Shown: positions 38,846 through 48,500, counted from the first letter of the stretch. The stretch is 64,000 bases of DNA from an uncultured Cohaesibacter sp. (GCF_963676485.1 NZ_OY781114.1:4666501-4730500), one strand, 5' to 3'. The notes: generated by a model from the sequence alone, not told the origin. Translations and numbers: made by a program.

Positions 38846-38921
38846 AATCTTCTTCCAATTCTCCGGATCATACCGATAAGCAGAAGCCTTATGCTTTATG
38901 CCTCATTGCGCGAGGCAACGG

Positions 38922-39479
38922 CTACAGCCTCTGCATCATCGAAATTTTCATGAGTTTTCTTTTCAAAACCGGATCATATTTCACACATCGCCCGGTTTCA
39001 ACAAACCCCTGCTTTTTGTAAAAAGCCCGAGCGCGCGTGTTTTGGGCAAGGACTTCCAAGGTGAGGAAATCCCGGCCCAGATCGCGCATAGAGCGGCGTG
39101 TCGCCTCCATTAAGGCCAGCCCAACGCCTTTGCCCTGCCAAGCGGGTGATACCCAGAGATCCGACAGATAGCCAGAGCGCCCTTCAAAGCCGCAAAATCC
39201 AAGGATTGCGCTTTCCTTTTCGGCAACGATGAGCTGCTCCCCTTCCCCCGCGGTGCCAGCTGCAAAAGCGGAGAGATAGAGGCGGAAAGCTTCTTCCAAC
39301 TCGAGCAATTGAAGGGGCGCAAGAGCCTCAAGGCACCCACCAATTGTGCTGTGCCACGCCTCAAGCCCACACTGGGTGGCGGCGGCCACGTCGCGATGTG
39401 TGAGCACTCTGAGAGAAAGCGAAGCCGATGCCACCATTTCATTTTCTTGGCTTGTGTCTTTCGCTTTCTCTTCTTCCAT
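38922..39479 (-). CDS. GNAT family N-acetyltransferase
   Basis: The 185-residue product has the GNAT core YLSDLWVSPAWQGKGVGLAL (acetyl-CoA loop QGKGVG) and the final strand LEVLAQNTRARAFYKKQGF, typical of RimI-like small-molecule or protein acetyltransferases. ATG 39479 was chosen, but a GTG at 39491 or an internal ATG (about 39434) are also possible. It is directly downstream of gor in the same reading frame, separated from it by one TAG, an unusual arrangement described among the findings. Substrate unknown. Confidence 0.82.
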   Translation of the reverse strand: MEEEKAKDTSQENEMVASASLSLRVLTHRDVAAATQCGLEAWHSTIGGCLEALAPLQLLELEEAFRLYLSAFAAGTAGEGEQLIVAEKESAILGFCGFEGRSGYLSDLWVSPAWQGKGVGLALMEATRRSMRDLGRDFLTLEVLAQNTRARAFYKKQGFVETGRCVKYDPVLKRKLMKISMMQRL

Positions 39480-39485
39480 CACATA

Positions 39486-39522
39486 GCGCACGCGCCGGGT
39501 CTATTTGCGCACGCGCCGGGTC
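39486..39522 (-). repeat. 16-bp direct repeat, 21-bp period, spanning the end of gor
   Basis: On the minus strand GACCCGGCGCGTGCGC occurs at 39522-39507 and again at 39501-39486. The second copy starts at the last base of the gor TAG codon. The 21-bp period keeps the frame, so both copies read TRRVR in the gor frame. It looks like a short tandem duplication. Confidence 0.9.
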
Positions 39523-40880
39523 GGTTCTTTCATGGTGACCAGCTCTTCTGCCGCAGTGGGATGGACAGCGACCGTGGAATCGAAGTCTGCCTTGGTCGCC
39601 CCCATCTTGATGGCAATCCCGAGAAGCTGGGACATCTCGCCAGCGTCAGGTCCGAGGATATGACACCCGACCACCTTGTCACTATCGGCAGCAACAACAA
39701 TCTTCATGAGCATTTTTTCGTCATTGCCAGCGAGGGTATTCTTCATTGGCCGGAATTTGGCAACATAAACATCCAGATTGCCGTAAGCCTTTTCGGCTTC
39801 CGCTTCGGTCATGCCAACAGTGCCGATTTCGGGCTGAGTGAACACGGCGGTTGCGATATTGTCATAATCGGTGATGGTTGGATTGTCATTAAACAGGGTT
39901 TCAGCCAGTGCCGCCCCTTCACGAATGGCAACCGGGGTCAGATTGACGCGGTCTGTTACATCGCCCACAGCGAAAATGTGATCTATGTTGGTGCGGTTAT
40001 AGTCATCGACTTTAACGGCGCCGTTTTTGGTAAGCTCCACGCCGACGGTTTCAAGACCAAGTCCGGTTGTGTAAGGCGAGCGCCCGATGGCGCACAGCAC
40101 CTGATCAGCCTGAAGTGTCCGTCCGGAGGTGGTTGTTACCGTCAGGCCTTCATCATGGCGTTCAACGGACGCAAGATTATCGTGTGTCAGAATGCGGACG
40201 CCGCGATTTTCCATCTCCTCATGCAAGGTCTCACGCACATCATCATCAAAGCCCCTGAGGATCTCCTCGCCACGATAAAGAACGGTCGTTTCAGCACCCA
40301 GACCATTGAAGATACCGGCAAATTCAAGCGCGATATAGCCAGCCCCGACGACGACCACGCGTTCTGGCATCTTTTCCAGATTGAACACTTCATTTGAGGT
40401 GATGAGATTTTCCACACCGGGCAAGTCCATCGGCATGTTCGGGCGGCCACCGGTTGCCACAAGAATATATTTGGCGGTCACGTGGCGCTCTTCGCCAGCA
40501 AGCCAAATACGGTGGGGTGCCTGCACTTCGGCGCGCGACTGGATGACTTCCACGTTATGGCGTTCAAGATTTTTGATATAGAGACCATTGAGGCGCGTGA
40601 TCTCGGCATCCTTGCGCTCGATGAGCGTCTTCCAATCAAAGGATGTTTCCCCCACGGTCCAGCCAAAACCCGCAGCATCTTCGAATTCATGGGCAAATTT
40701 GGAAGCATAGACCATCAGTTTTTTGGGGACGCAGCCGCGAATAACGCAGGTGCCGCCGACCCGATATTCTTCGGCAACGGCAACCTTTGCACCGTAGGTG
40801 GCTGCCATTCGAGCTGCGCGAACGCCACCGGATCCAGCCCCAATCACAAATAGATCATAATCAAATTCACTCATATCCAT
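39501..40880 (-). CDS. gor: Glutathione-disulfide reductase
   Basis: The 459-residue flavoprotein reduces oxidised glutathione with NADPH. It has the FAD-binding GAGSGGVRAARMAA, the redox-active disulfide GGTCVIRGCVPKK, the NAD(P) site VVGAGYIALEFAGIFNGLG, the second FAD motif IFAVGDVTDR and the C-terminal HPTAAEEL with the catalytic His-Glu pair. The start MDMSEFDYD could be the first or second Met. It has its own promoter region since a terminator for the upstream operon lies at 41101-41131. A GNAT gene follows in the same frame after the stop codon. Confidence 0.95.
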   Translation of the reverse strand: MDMSEFDYDLFVIGAGSGGVRAARMAATYGAKVAVAEEYRVGGTCVIRGCVPKKLMVYASKFAHEFEDAAGFGWTVGETSFDWKTLIERKDAEITRLNGLYIKNLERHNVEVIQSRAEVQAPHRIWLAGEERHVTAKYILVATGGRPNMPMDLPGVENLITSNEVFNLEKMPERVVVVGAGYIALEFAGIFNGLGAETTVLYRGEEILRGFDDDVRETLHEEMENRGVRILTHDNLASVERHDEGLTVTTTSGRTLQADQVLCAIGRSPYTTGLGLETVGVELTKNGAVKVDDYNRTNIDHIFAVGDVTDRVNLTPVAIREGAALAETLFNDNPTITDYDNIATAVFTQPEIGTVGMTEAEAEKAYGNLDVYVAKFRPMKNTLAGNDEKMLMKIVVAADSDKVVGCHILGPDAGEMSQLLGIAIKMGATKADFDSTVAVHPTAAEELVTMKEPTRRVRK

Positions 40881-41100
40881 GCCTCATAACAAATTGGCCA
40901 CCCGGACCGTGTGGTCCCAATCAGGTGGCGGCTTCTCTCAACCCGGTGCAATATATGTATCTGATTTTGAACATAAGCAGGCAAGCCAGGATTGAAAGAG
41001 CGAACTTGAAAATAATTCGCATTTCGCCGCATCAATGGCATCTTGAAGCCGCTTAGAGGGCGTCGCTTGCGCCACAGCCAACCTCTTAAAGTCATATAAA

Positions 41101-41131
41101 AAAGGCGCAAACCCGATGGATTTGCGCCTTT
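41101..41131 (-). terminator. Terminator of the rpiA-DUF2059 operon
   Basis: AAAGGCGCAAA (41101-41111) pairs with TTTGCGCCTTT (41121-41131). On the minus strand it is followed by TTTTATATGAC, 32 bp beyond the DUF2059 stop codon. Confidence 0.9.
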
Positions 41132-41162
41132 CTGGCCTATGCCAAGTCACTTTCGGCTTCTC

Positions 41163-41711
41163 CTATTCGGAGAATTTGTAGCCCTTCTTGTTCAGCTCTT
41201 GCTTTGCTGTTTTGACGATAACATTCGTCAAGATCGCAGAGAATTCCTGAATACCACGCACGGATTCGCCAAGAATGCGCGGCTGGTAGTTGGCAAATTT
41301 CTGACCGGCTGGTGTTTTGAAGAAGGCAAGAACTTCTTTCAGTTCGTCTTCTTTCAGATAGCGCGTCCAAGCCACGGCGACGGAGCGAACCAGCTGGGGC
41401 CTTTGATCTTCATATTTTTTGGAAATTTCATCAACAGTTGCAATGATATCTTTTTCAGCAGACGGATTTTCGCGGATCAGCCAGCGTTTGGAATTGAGCA
41501 CAATTTGCTTCAAAGTGCCTTCAAACGGCGGAATCGTACCTGTCTGTTCAACAACATCAATGGCGGCCTGCATATGAGTATCAACCACCTGTGTTGACTG
41601 TTCCGTCGTGCTTTCAGCCTGCGCATTGGCATCCTGAGCGAAAGCCGAAGCAGACATGCCTGCGCAAATTACAGCAGCAGAGAGCATGGTAGCAAGGGCA
41701 GTTTTTTTCAT
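41163..41711 (-). CDS. DUF2059 domain secreted protein
   Basis: The 182-residue product has a signal peptide (MKKTALATMLSAAVICAGMS, with a SAFA-Q cleavage site), a linker rich in Gln/Glu/Thr, and a helical DUF2059 domain ending in FFKTPAGQKFANYQPRIL, the hallmark F-x-TP-x-G-x-K/R motif of this family. It is probably periplasmic. DUF2059 has no established function. It is 47 bp downstream of rpiA on the same strand and ends at a terminator; the rpiA-DUF2059-gor order is familiar from Rhizobiales. Confidence 0.9.
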   Translation of the reverse strand: MKKTALATMLSAAVICAGMSASAFAQDANAQAESTTEQSTQVVDTHMQAAIDVVEQTGTIPPFEGTLKQIVLNSKRWLIRENPSAEKDIIATVDEISKKYEDQRPQLVRSVAVAWTRYLKEDELKEVLAFFKTPAGQKFANYQPRILGESVRGIQEFSAILTNVIVKTAKQELNKKGYKFSE

Positions 41712-41758
41712 GTTTCAGTCCTTTTGCGAAAATCCTATGATTATCAATATCGTGCGCC

Positions 41759-42457
41759 TTAATTGACGGGTTCTATGATCGATACACCGTCGTCACCGGC
41801 GACAACTGCTTTAGAGGCGATACCAACGAACAATCCGGTTTCTACCACGCCAGGAATTGCACGCAATGCCGTGTCCAGACCCTCTACATCAGAAATACGG
41901 CCAAATGTTGCATCCATAATGAAATGCTGACCATCGGTCACGAAATTCGAGCCATCGGCAGCCTTGCGCTGGGTGAGAGAACCTTGCATACCGAAATGAT
42001 CGCAGACATCTTGCAGAGCAATCATGGTCGAGCCAAGCCCGAACGGCATGACTTCGATCGGCAGAGGAAAAGCGCCGAGTGCATCCACAATCTTGGTTTT
42101 ATCGGCAATCACGATCATGTTTTTGGAAGCCGAAGCAACGATCTTCTCGCGCAGCAGAGCGCCGCCACCGCCTTTGATCAGGCGCATCTGGGGGTCGATT
42201 TCATCGGCACCATCAACCGTGAGATCAAGCTGAGGGGTTTCTTCCAGCGTTGTGAGTGGTACGCCGTTTTTCTTGCAGAGTTCAGCGGTACGTTCGGAGG
42301 TGGGGACACCGATGACTGTCATCCCGGCCGCGACTTTCTCCCCCAAAAGCTCAACGAAGTGAAGGGCAGTCGAGCCGGTGCCGATACCAAGCTTCATACC
42401 ATCTTCAACAAATTCCAATGCAGCGGCTGCTGCTTGTCTTTTCAGCTGTTCACTCAT
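41759..42457 (-). CDS. rpiA: Ribose-5-phosphate isomerase A
   Basis: The 232-residue product interconverts ribose 5-phosphate and ribulose 5-phosphate. Family blocks are [13 protein letters not shown] (phosphate loop), [22 protein letters not shown] with the catalytic Asp, and [13 protein letters not shown] with the active-site Glu/Lys. It is the first gene of a small operon with the DUF2059 gene. It diverges from gph across a 324-bp gap. Confidence 0.96.
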   Translation of the reverse strand: MSEQLKRQAAAAALEFVEDGMKLGIGTGSTALHFVELLGEKVAAGMTVIGVPTSERTAELCKKNGVPLTTLEETPQLDLTVDGADEIDPQMRLIKGGGGALLREKIVASASKNMIVIADKTKIVDALGAFPLPIEVMPFGLGSTMIALQDVCDHFGMQGSLTQRKAADGSNFVTDGQHFIMDATFGRISDVEGLDTALRAIPGVVETGLFVGIASKAVVAGDDGVSIIEPVN

Positions 42458-42781
42458 GATCTTACTGTCTTATCTCTCAGGTAATCGGGCCCACTGCCAT
42501 AAATTTCCCAAACAGCGGTTTGGCTCCACCCGGGGTAGCTGGGCACAAGGCCCCGGCTCAATGTCTGTCTTTTACCCTGCCCCGCTCATATCATGCCACC
42601 AGCAACACGCCAAGTGCCCCAAAGGAGCTTGCAACTATGCCATGGGAAGGATTTCGGTTTATTCTAGTCCAGCTTGCATTCTTTGACTATTTGATTCGAC
42701 CCGACAGATCCAATATGTCACTTCAAAATAAGGCGGACTTTTAGAGCCGCCGGTTCCAACCCATTGCACGAAAGATGAAGA
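42458..42781. other. Divergent intergenic region between rpiA and gph
   Basis: This stretch contains a G+C-rich portion (42520-42590) and an A+T-richer right half. I tested it by eye for a tRNA or a structured leader and saw no cloverleaf. Promoters of rpiA and gph must be here, but no hexamer pair is convincing. Confidence 0.4.
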
Positions 42782-43459
42782 ATGACTGATCGCCGTTTTT
42801 CCTGCGTTTTGTTCGATCTCGATGGCACACTTGTTGACACGGCACCGGACCTGACAGGAGCCCTCAACCATGTTCTTGCCCAGCACGATCTGGCGCCTTT
42901 TTCTGTTCAAAAGGTGAGAAATACCGTAGGTTTCGGCGCAAGGATCACCATTGAGCGCAGTTTTGCCCATTATGGAAAGACGCTTTCAGATGATGCGCTG
43001 GATTTGGCACATGCGCAATTTTTGGCCCATTACAGCGAAAATATCTGCAAGAATAGTACGCTTTTCCCGGGCGTTGACACCGTGTTGGACGACTTCAAGA
43101 ACAATGGGATGCTCATGAGTGTCTGCACCAACAAGACCGAGAATCTGTCTTTGGATCTGTTGGAGCAGATTGGTGTTTCCCACTATTTCAGTTCCATTTG
43201 CGGGTCAGACACCGTCCCCAACAAAAAACCGCATCCCGATCATATCTTTTCAGCCATCAACCGCGCAGGCGGCATCACGGAAGAATCGATCATGATTGGG
43301 GACAGTCTGGCCGATGTCGAAGCTGCGCGGGCAGCCGGCATTCCCGTTATCGTCATGCGCTACGGCTATACCGCAACACCATCAGACGCGCTGGGAGCGG
43401 ATCTGGTTCTTGATGAATTTTCCCAAATTCCGAAGGCGTTGCGCGAATGGCCCCTTTGA
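42782..43459 (+). CDS. gph: Phosphoglycolate phosphatase (HAD family)
   Basis: The 225-residue HAD hydrolase has motif I VLFDLDGTLVDTAPDL (nucleophile Asp in DLDGT), motif II CTNKTE, motif III NKKPHPDH and motif IV MIGDSLADVEAA. The cap between residues 20 and 90 is helical, as in Gph. The enzyme removes phosphoglycolate formed during DNA repair or oxygenation reactions. It sits beside rpiA as in many Rhizobiales and converges with a GntR gene only 8 bp away. Confidence 0.9.
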   Translation: MTDRRFSCVLFDLDGTLVDTAPDLTGALNHVLAQHDLAPFSVQKVRNTVGFGARITIERSFAHYGKTLSDDALDLAHAQFLAHYSENICKNSTLFPGVDTVLDDFKNNGMLMSVCTNKTENLSLDLLEQIGVSHYFSSICGSDTVPNKKPHPDHIFSAINRAGGITEESIMIGDSLADVEAARAAGIPVIVMRYGYTATPSDALGADLVLDEFSQIPKALREWPL

Positions 43460-43467
43460 GGGCTGGT

Positions 43468-44124
43468 TCAGACTTGTTGCCTCTTGGCCTCGACCATGGC
43501 GATGATCTGCCCCTTCACATGGTTGATGTGATCTGAGAGCAATCGGCCTGCAAGATAGGTGTCCTTCATATGGGCGGCGTCAATCATGGCCTGATGCTGT
43601 TGATGGGCTCGTTCCTGAGCATCCTTTGAAAGCGTCATTTGAAGGCGCACATAACGGTCTGCATTATCGTGCACGCGTTTGAGCAGCTTGAGCGTGGTCG
43701 GTTTGTTGGCTGCGCGATAGAGGGCACTGTGAAACTGCCAATTGAGTGTCCCCCACTCCTTAACCGGAGCATGACGCATGGCATCCATTGCCTCTTGTGC
43801 CTCGGCAAAATCCTCCTCAGAGATCGCTGCGATGGAATGCTCGAACAACCAGACTTCAAGCATGGTCCTGATTTCGAACAATTCCTCAATCTCGCAAGGT
43901 TCCAAGCGTGTCACCTCTGCTCCCTTGTGGGAGACGAGCGTGATCAGCCCTTCGGCTTCAAGAAGCCTTAGCGCCTCACGCACGGGAATGCGACTGACAC
44001 CCAATTCATGCGCTACAGCCTCCTGCCGGACCTGAGCCCCTTCTTTGATGTCGCCATTAAGTATTCGCTTTCTGAGTTCGTCAGCCACAATGCTGGTTGT
44101 GGTTCGTCTTTCTATTCGAGCCAT
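43468..44124 (-). CDS. GntR family regulator, FCD (FadR-like) subgroup
   Basis: The 218-residue product has an N-terminal winged helix (SIVADELRKRILNGDIKEGA, VSRIPVREALRLLEAEGLIT) and an all-helical FCD ligand domain with EIRTMLEVWLFEHSI, WQFHSALYRAA and HQAMIDAA, whose His/Asp positions bind a metal in this family. Ligands are usually carboxylates. It lies downstream of fumC on the same strand, separated by a terminator. The target operon is not apparent; fumC is a candidate only by proximity. Confidence 0.88.
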   Translation of the reverse strand: MARIERRTTTSIVADELRKRILNGDIKEGAQVRQEAVAHELGVSRIPVREALRLLEAEGLITLVSHKGAEVTRLEPCEIEELFEIRTMLEVWLFEHSIAAISEEDFAEAQEAMDAMRHAPVKEWGTLNWQFHSALYRAANKPTTLKLLKRVHDNADRYVRLQMTLSKDAQERAHQQHQAMIDAAHMKDTYLAGRLLSDHINHVKGQIIAMVEAKRQQV

Positions 44125-44269
44125 TTGGCTGGTTCCAAATCGAGGTTACGGCGCATTTTCCAAGTTTCACGATTGGCCGTTTTCTGCATAGGTCTCTTGT
44201 CAAAACGCTAACACGACACTTTTGATCTGGTCGAGCAAAAATGACATAAAATATCCAATTCAGCCTGCC

Positions 44270-44334
44270 TGAAATGAAAAACTCCCGATACAAGCAGCTG
44301 GCTTGGTTACCAACTGCACAAATATCGGGAGTTT
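44270..44334 (-). terminator. Terminator of fumC
   Basis: AAACTCCCGATA (44279-44290) and TATCGGGAGTTT (44323-44334) form a perfect 12-bp stem around a 32-nt loop that can itself fold. On the minus strand the stem is followed by TTCATTTC. It lies 70 bp after the fumC stop. Confidence 0.75.
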
Positions 44335-44405
44335 GCTTGAATTTTCAGCATATTACAGTGGGAACCGAAACCAGCTTCCACATGCATGGATATTGGGACG
44401 CTCGC

Positions 44406-45797
44406 TTACTGTGGCGCGATCATTTTTTCAGGGCGGACCCATTTGTCATAGTCAGCTTCTGAAACAAATCCCAGCTTCACGGCTTCCTCTTTCAAAGTCG
44501 TGCCATTCTTATGCGCCGTCTTTGCAATCTTGGTGGCATTGTCATACCCAATGTGCGGAGCGAGCGCGGTTACCAGCATCAAAGAGCGTTGCATCAGAGC
44601 GCTGATCTGGTCTTCATTCGCGGTGATCCCGACAACACATTTGTCTGTGAAACTCTTGGCTGCATCGGTCAGCAAGCGGATGGACTGAATGGTGTTATAG
44701 GCTATGATCGGTTTGAAAACATTCAACTCGAAATGCCCCTGCGAACCAGCCATGGCAACGGCGGCATTGTTGCCCATCACCTGAGTGCAGACCATGGTCA
44801 TGGCCTCACACTGGGTCGGGTTGACCTTGCCCGGCATGATGGATGATCCGGGTTCATTTTCCGGCAAGGAAATCTCACCCAGCCCAGACCGTGGACCGGA
44901 TCCAAGCAGACGAATGTCGCTGGCAATCTTGAACAGGCTGGCGGCCAACGTGTTGAGCATGGCATGTGCTTCAACCATCGCATCATGGGTCGCCAAGGCT
45001 TCAAATTTGTTTGGCGCGGTAACGAAAGGAAGCCCCGTGAAATTGGCGACTTCTTCAGCGAATTTCTCTGCAAAGCCAATCTTGGCATTCAGCCCTGTTC
45101 CTACAGCGGTCCCCCCTTGAGCAAGCGCATACAGTGCTGGCAAGGTGCTGGAAACACGGCGAATGCCATTTTCGACCATCGCCGAATAGCCGGAAAATTC
45201 CTGTCCGAGGGTAAGGGGTGTTGCGTCCTGAAGGTGGGTGCGTCCAATCTTGATGATGTCTTTGAACGCATCGGACCTTTCTGCCAGAGCCGCATGGAGT
45301 TTTTCCAGCGCTGGAATCAGGCTGTTGCTGATTTCTTCAGCCGTCGCAATATGCATCGCGGTGGGAAATGTATCGTTGGAAGACTGGCTGCGGTTGCAGT
45401 GATCATTGGGATGCACAGGCGTTTTCGAGCCCAGCTCGCCGCCCAGGATTTCAATGGCGCGGTTGGAAATCACCTCATTGGCATTCATGTTAGATTGGGT
45501 GCCCGAACCGGTTTGCCACACGGACAAGGGGAAGTGATCATTGAGCTTTCCTTCGGCCACCTCTTCGGCCGCGCTGATGATCGCACTGCCGATTTTGGGC
45601 TCCATGTTATCGAGCGCCAGATTGGCCCGCGCAGCGGAAAGCTTGATAATCCCCAAAGCACGCACGATTGGTGCGGGCATGGTTTCTTCCCCGATTGGAA
45701 AATTGATTAGGGACCGAGCGGTTTGGGCTCCGTAATATTTGTTTGCAGGAACCTCAAGTGGACCAAAAGAATCGGTCTCCACACGCACATTGCTCAT
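44406..45797 (-). CDS. fumC: Fumarate hydratase class II
   Basis: The 463-residue product of the aspartase/fumarase superfamily hydrates fumarate to malate without an iron-sulfur cluster. Conserved blocks are [35 protein letters not shown], the [14 protein letters not shown] substrate site, and the signature loop [13 protein letters not shown]. It is the oxygen-stable fumarase; an iron-sulfur fumarase is encoded 1 kb upstream on the other strand. The gene has its own terminator. Confidence 0.96.
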   Translation of the reverse strand: MSNVRVETDSFGPLEVPANKYYGAQTARSLINFPIGEETMPAPIVRALGIIKLSAARANLALDNMEPKIGSAIISAAEEVAEGKLNDHFPLSVWQTGSGTQSNMNANEVISNRAIEILGGELGSKTPVHPNDHCNRSQSSNDTFPTAMHIATAEEISNSLIPALEKLHAALAERSDAFKDIIKIGRTHLQDATPLTLGQEFSGYSAMVENGIRRVSSTLPALYALAQGGTAVGTGLNAKIGFAEKFAEEVANFTGLPFVTAPNKFEALATHDAMVEAHAMLNTLAASLFKIASDIRLLGSGPRSGLGEISLPENEPGSSIMPGKVNPTQCEAMTMVCTQVMGNNAAVAMAGSQGHFELNVFKPIIAYNTIQSIRLLTDAAKSFTDKCVVGITANEDQISALMQRSLMLVTALAPHIGYDNATKIAKTAHKNGTTLKEEAVKLGFVSEADYDKWVRPEKMIAPQ

Positions 45798-45975
45798 GTT
45801 TCTCTCCCGTCATGACTATTGGACATGACTATAAAAAGGCTTCAAAAGAAGCTGGTTGGTTTTCTTTCGACTCTTTGTAGTCGGTCCAGTCAAAAGAGTT
45901 CAGTCCCACCCTTACATGTGTGGTCGATCTGAGCGACGTCAAGTGTCTGCCCCCAATAGCTGTTCTTGCGCAAAA

Positions 45976-46006
45976 TAATAAAGGCCACCTCATAGGAGAT
46001 GGCCTT
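45976..46006 (-). terminator. Terminator of the DsrE-family gene
   Basis: AAGGCCACCT (45981-45990) pairs, with one wobble, with AGATGGCCTT (45997-46006). On the minus strand it is followed by TATTATTTTG, 34 bp after the stop codon. Confidence 0.75.
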
Positions 46007-46039
46007 CTAAAAAGTCGCCGCGTATTTAGCTCGCAATCA

Positions 46040-46414
46040 TCAGGTCAGCTGCAGGCTGCCCTTGGCCCCCATCAGCATCGGGATCACCTCTTCTGCCGAA
46101 ATCACAAGCATGCGCTCGTCGATTTCATCCTCGGATACGCCGTTGTGAACCATGCAGGCCTTGCAAACCAGAATTTGACCGCCCTGTTTGAGAAATGCTT
46201 CCTGCAGCGGCTGTGCAGGCTGGAATGGGGCGCCGATATCGATCCCTTCAAGTGCACCCTTCTTGGCAAGATGTACGGCATCCACCATCAACATGATGGT
46301 CGCGCTGTGGCCCTGATCGAGCGCTTGCACGCCCATTGTGTATGCAACGGTGATTTTATTAGGGTCATCTGCATTGCTGAAAAGCGTGCTTACATAGTCT
46401 GTTTGCTTGGCCAT
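46040..46414 (-). CDS. DsrE/DsrF-like family protein
   Basis: The 124-residue product has the DsrE fold: an N-terminal strand and helix with DPNKITVAYTMGVQAL, ATIMLMVDAVHLAKKG, and the conserved cysteine pair in ILVCKACMVHNGV near residue 84. Proteins of this family include sulfur-relay subunits and peroxiredoxin-like proteins of unknown role. The CxxC-like CKAC could be redox-active. It stands alone between the class II and class I fumarase genes. Confidence 0.8.
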   Translation of the reverse strand: MAKQTDYVSTLFSNADDPNKITVAYTMGVQALDQGHSATIMLMVDAVHLAKKGALEGIDIGAPFQPAQPLQEAFLKQGGQILVCKACMVHNGVSEDEIDERMLVISAEEVIPMLMGAKGSLQLT

Positions 46415-46771
46415 TGTCTTTCCTTATCGATAAAACGGGAATGTTAAAAACTAAGAGAGATACTCAAGGGATCCACCAGAGCAGAATTCTGGTATATTAT
46501 TTATTTCTTTTATTCGAATATTTCAAGATAGCAAATTAGCATAAGCCTGTAGCCATCGCGTGTGGATAAATAAGGCCCAAATTTGGCGCAAGATTTGCCA
46601 TAAGAAGGACTTGAAATTCAGCCAGAAGCCTTGCACTCATTATTTTGCGGAATTTCCTTTGCATCAGGGTGATACCGATCAAAGACAACTCACCCGATTG
46701 ATGCAATCAGATCTCCATATTTTGGAAGCGGGTAGGCCACCCGTTATCGGAACTGCAAACAAGGACCGAAA
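46415..46771. other. Divergent intergenic region upstream of the class I fumarase gene
   Basis: The region is A+T-rich near the DsrE gene. Toward the fumarase it holds an FNR/FixK-like box, listed separately, and the inverted repeat TTGCATCA/TGATGCAA (46659-46666/46699-46706) around it. A 71-codon open frame here shows no family features and is not called. Confidence 0.5.
46669..46682 (+). promoter_or_regulatory. FNR/FixK-like box upstream of class I fumarase
   Basis: GTGAT-ACCG-ATCAA matches the TTGAT-N4-ATCAA consensus at nine of ten fixed positions. It ends 89 bp before the fumarase ATG. An oxygen-responsive Crp/Fnr-family activator would suit an enzyme with an oxygen-labile cluster. I could not place a convincing -10 at the standard distance, so the site is a candidate only. 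Confidence 0.55.
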
Positions 46772-48388
46772 ATGAGCACTAAAGCATATAAGCTCTTTCC
46801 TATGGGAAAGGATGAAACCTCTTATCGCAAATTGACTTCCGATTATGTGTCGGTTGAATCTTTCAAGGGCAAGGACGTCCTTGTCGTGGAAGAAGAAGGC
46901 ATCCGCCTTTTGTGCGAACAGGCATTCATCGACATCGCTCACCTTCTGCGCCCGGATCATCTGGCTCAGCTGCGGAAGATTCTGGAAGATGATGAAGCAA
47001 CCCAGAACGACAAGTTCGTTGCCCTTGACCTGCTCAAGAACGCGAATATTTCGTCCGCAGGCATTTTGCCAATGTGTCAGGACACCGGCACCGGCATCGT
47101 GGTCGGCAAGAAAGGTAAGAATGTCTGGGTGGAAGGCGACGAAGAAGGCGCTCTCAGCCAAGGTGTTTTTGACGCCTATGACAAGAAGAACCTGCGATAC
47201 AGCCAGCTTGCTCCGCTGACCATGTTTGAAGAAAAGAACACGGCCAACAACCTGCCAGCGCAGATCGACATTTTCTCTGAAGGCGAAGATGCCTACAAGT
47301 TCCTGTTCATGGCAAAAGGTGGCGGCTCCGCCAACAAGACCTTCCTTTATCAGGGCACCCCTTCCCTTTTGACCAAAGACCGTCTGCTTGCCTTCCTTGA
47401 AGAAAAGATCAAGACCCTTGGCACAGCGGCTTGCCCGCCATACCATCTGGCCATCACCGTTGGCGGCCTGTCTGCAGAGCTGAACCTGAAGACCACAAAG
47501 CTTGCATCAGCGCACTATTATGACGAGCTTCCGACCGAAGGGTCCGAAATGGCCAATGCCTTCCGCGATCTGGAAATGGAAGAAGAAATCCTGAAGCTGG
47601 CACGCGGCACCGGCATCGGCGCACAGTTCGGCGGCAAGTATTTTTGCCATGACGTTCGTGTCATTCGTCTGCCTCGTCATGGTGCATCCCTACCGATTTC
47701 CATCGGCGTTTCCTGCTCGGCTGACCGCCAGTGCAAAGGCAAGATCACCAAAGACGGTATCTTCATCGAAGAGCTGGAAACCAATCCGGCACAATATCTA
47801 CCAGAAGTGGACGAGGAAGCGCTGGGCGGCGAAGTCGTCAAACTCGACCTCAACCAGCCAATGGCTGAACAGCTCGCTGTTCTGACCAAATATCCGGTCA
47901 AAACCCGCCTCAGCCTGACCGGCCCGCTCATCGTTGCCCGCGATCTGGCACATGCCAAGATCCGTGCGCGCCTTGAGGCTGGCGAGCCGATGCCTGAATA
48001 TCTGAAGAACCATCCGGTTTATTATGCTGGCCCGGCCAAGACCCCGGCCAACTATGCTTCAGGTTCGTTTGGTCCGACCACGGCTGGCCGCATGGACAGC
48101 TTTGTGGATCAGTTCCAGTCCTTCGGCGGCTCCATGATCATGCTGGCAAAAGGCAACCGCTCCAAAGCGGTGACCAACGCCTGCGAAAAACATGGCGGCT
48201 TCTATCTTGGTTCCATTGGCGGCCCGGCTGCACGCTTGGCCAAGGATTGCATCAAGAAAGTTGAATGCGTTGAATATCCTGAACTTGGCATGGAAGCTGT
48301 CTGGCGCATCGAAGTGGAAGACTTCCCGGCCTTTATCGTTGTTGATGACAAAGGCAATGACTTCTTCGCAGAACTCAATCTAGGATAA
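46772..48388 (+). CDS. fumA: Fumarate hydratase class I, iron-sulfur type
   Basis: The 538-residue product fuses the alpha and beta parts of class I fumarase in one chain. The cluster cysteines are recognisable in [10 protein letters not shown] (near residue 110), [19 protein letters not shown] and [15 protein letters not shown]. The C-terminal beta-type domain includes [16 protein letters not shown] and [14 protein letters not shown]. The [4Fe-4S] cluster makes the enzyme sensitive to oxygen and superoxide. A fumC gene lies on the other strand nearby, so the organism can switch enzymes. A candidate FNR-type box lies upstream. Confidence 0.95.
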   Translation: MSTKAYKLFPMGKDETSYRKLTSDYVSVESFKGKDVLVVEEEGIRLLCEQAFIDIAHLLRPDHLAQLRKILEDDEATQNDKFVALDLLKNANISSAGILPMCQDTGTGIVVGKKGKNVWVEGDEEGALSQGVFDAYDKKNLRYSQLAPLTMFEEKNTANNLPAQIDIFSEGEDAYKFLFMAKGGGSANKTFLYQGTPSLLTKDRLLAFLEEKIKTLGTAACPPYHLAITVGGLSAELNLKTTKLASAHYYDELPTEGSEMANAFRDLEMEEEILKLARGTGIGAQFGGKYFCHDVRVIRLPRHGASLPISIGVSCSADRQCKGKITKDGIFIEELETNPAQYLPEVDEEALGGEVVKLDLNQPMAEQLAVLTKYPVKTRLSLTGPLIVARDLAHAKIRARLEAGEPMPEYLKNHPVYYAGPAKTPANYASGSFGPTTAGRMDSFVDQFQSFGGSMIMLAKGNRSKAVTNACEKHGGFYLGSIGGPAARLAKDCIKKVECVEYPELGMEAVWRIEVEDFPAFIVVDDKGNDFFAELNLG

Positions 48389-48427
48389 GTCTTACAGTTA
48401 CCCACACTGTAGCTCTTCCAATTCAAT

Positions 48428-48464
48428 CGGGTCCGGCCTATCATGGTCGGACCCGTTTCTTTCT
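48428..48464 (+). terminator. Terminator of the class I fumarase gene
   Basis: CGGGTCCGGCC (48428-48438) pairs, with one G-T, with GGTCGGACCCG (48445-48455), followed by TTTCTTTCTC. It lies 40 bp after the stop codon. Confidence 0.88.
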
Positions 48465-48500
48465 CATTTCCCCTTGCCCCGTTCTGAAAGGAGTTTCGCC

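Noticed and set aside
39309..40397. 362-codon open frame opposite gor and the GNAT gene
   Set aside because: It overlaps two well-supported genes on the other strand and has no motif of its own.
42458..42781. Possible tRNA or structured RNA between rpiA and gph
   Set aside because: A GGCTCCACC segment looks like a tRNA 3' end, but no acceptor partner, anticodon arm or T-loop could be formed.
46560..46775. 71-codon open frame upstream of the class I fumarase
   Set aside because: It overlaps the candidate FNR box and the start of the fumarase gene and has no recognisable motif.
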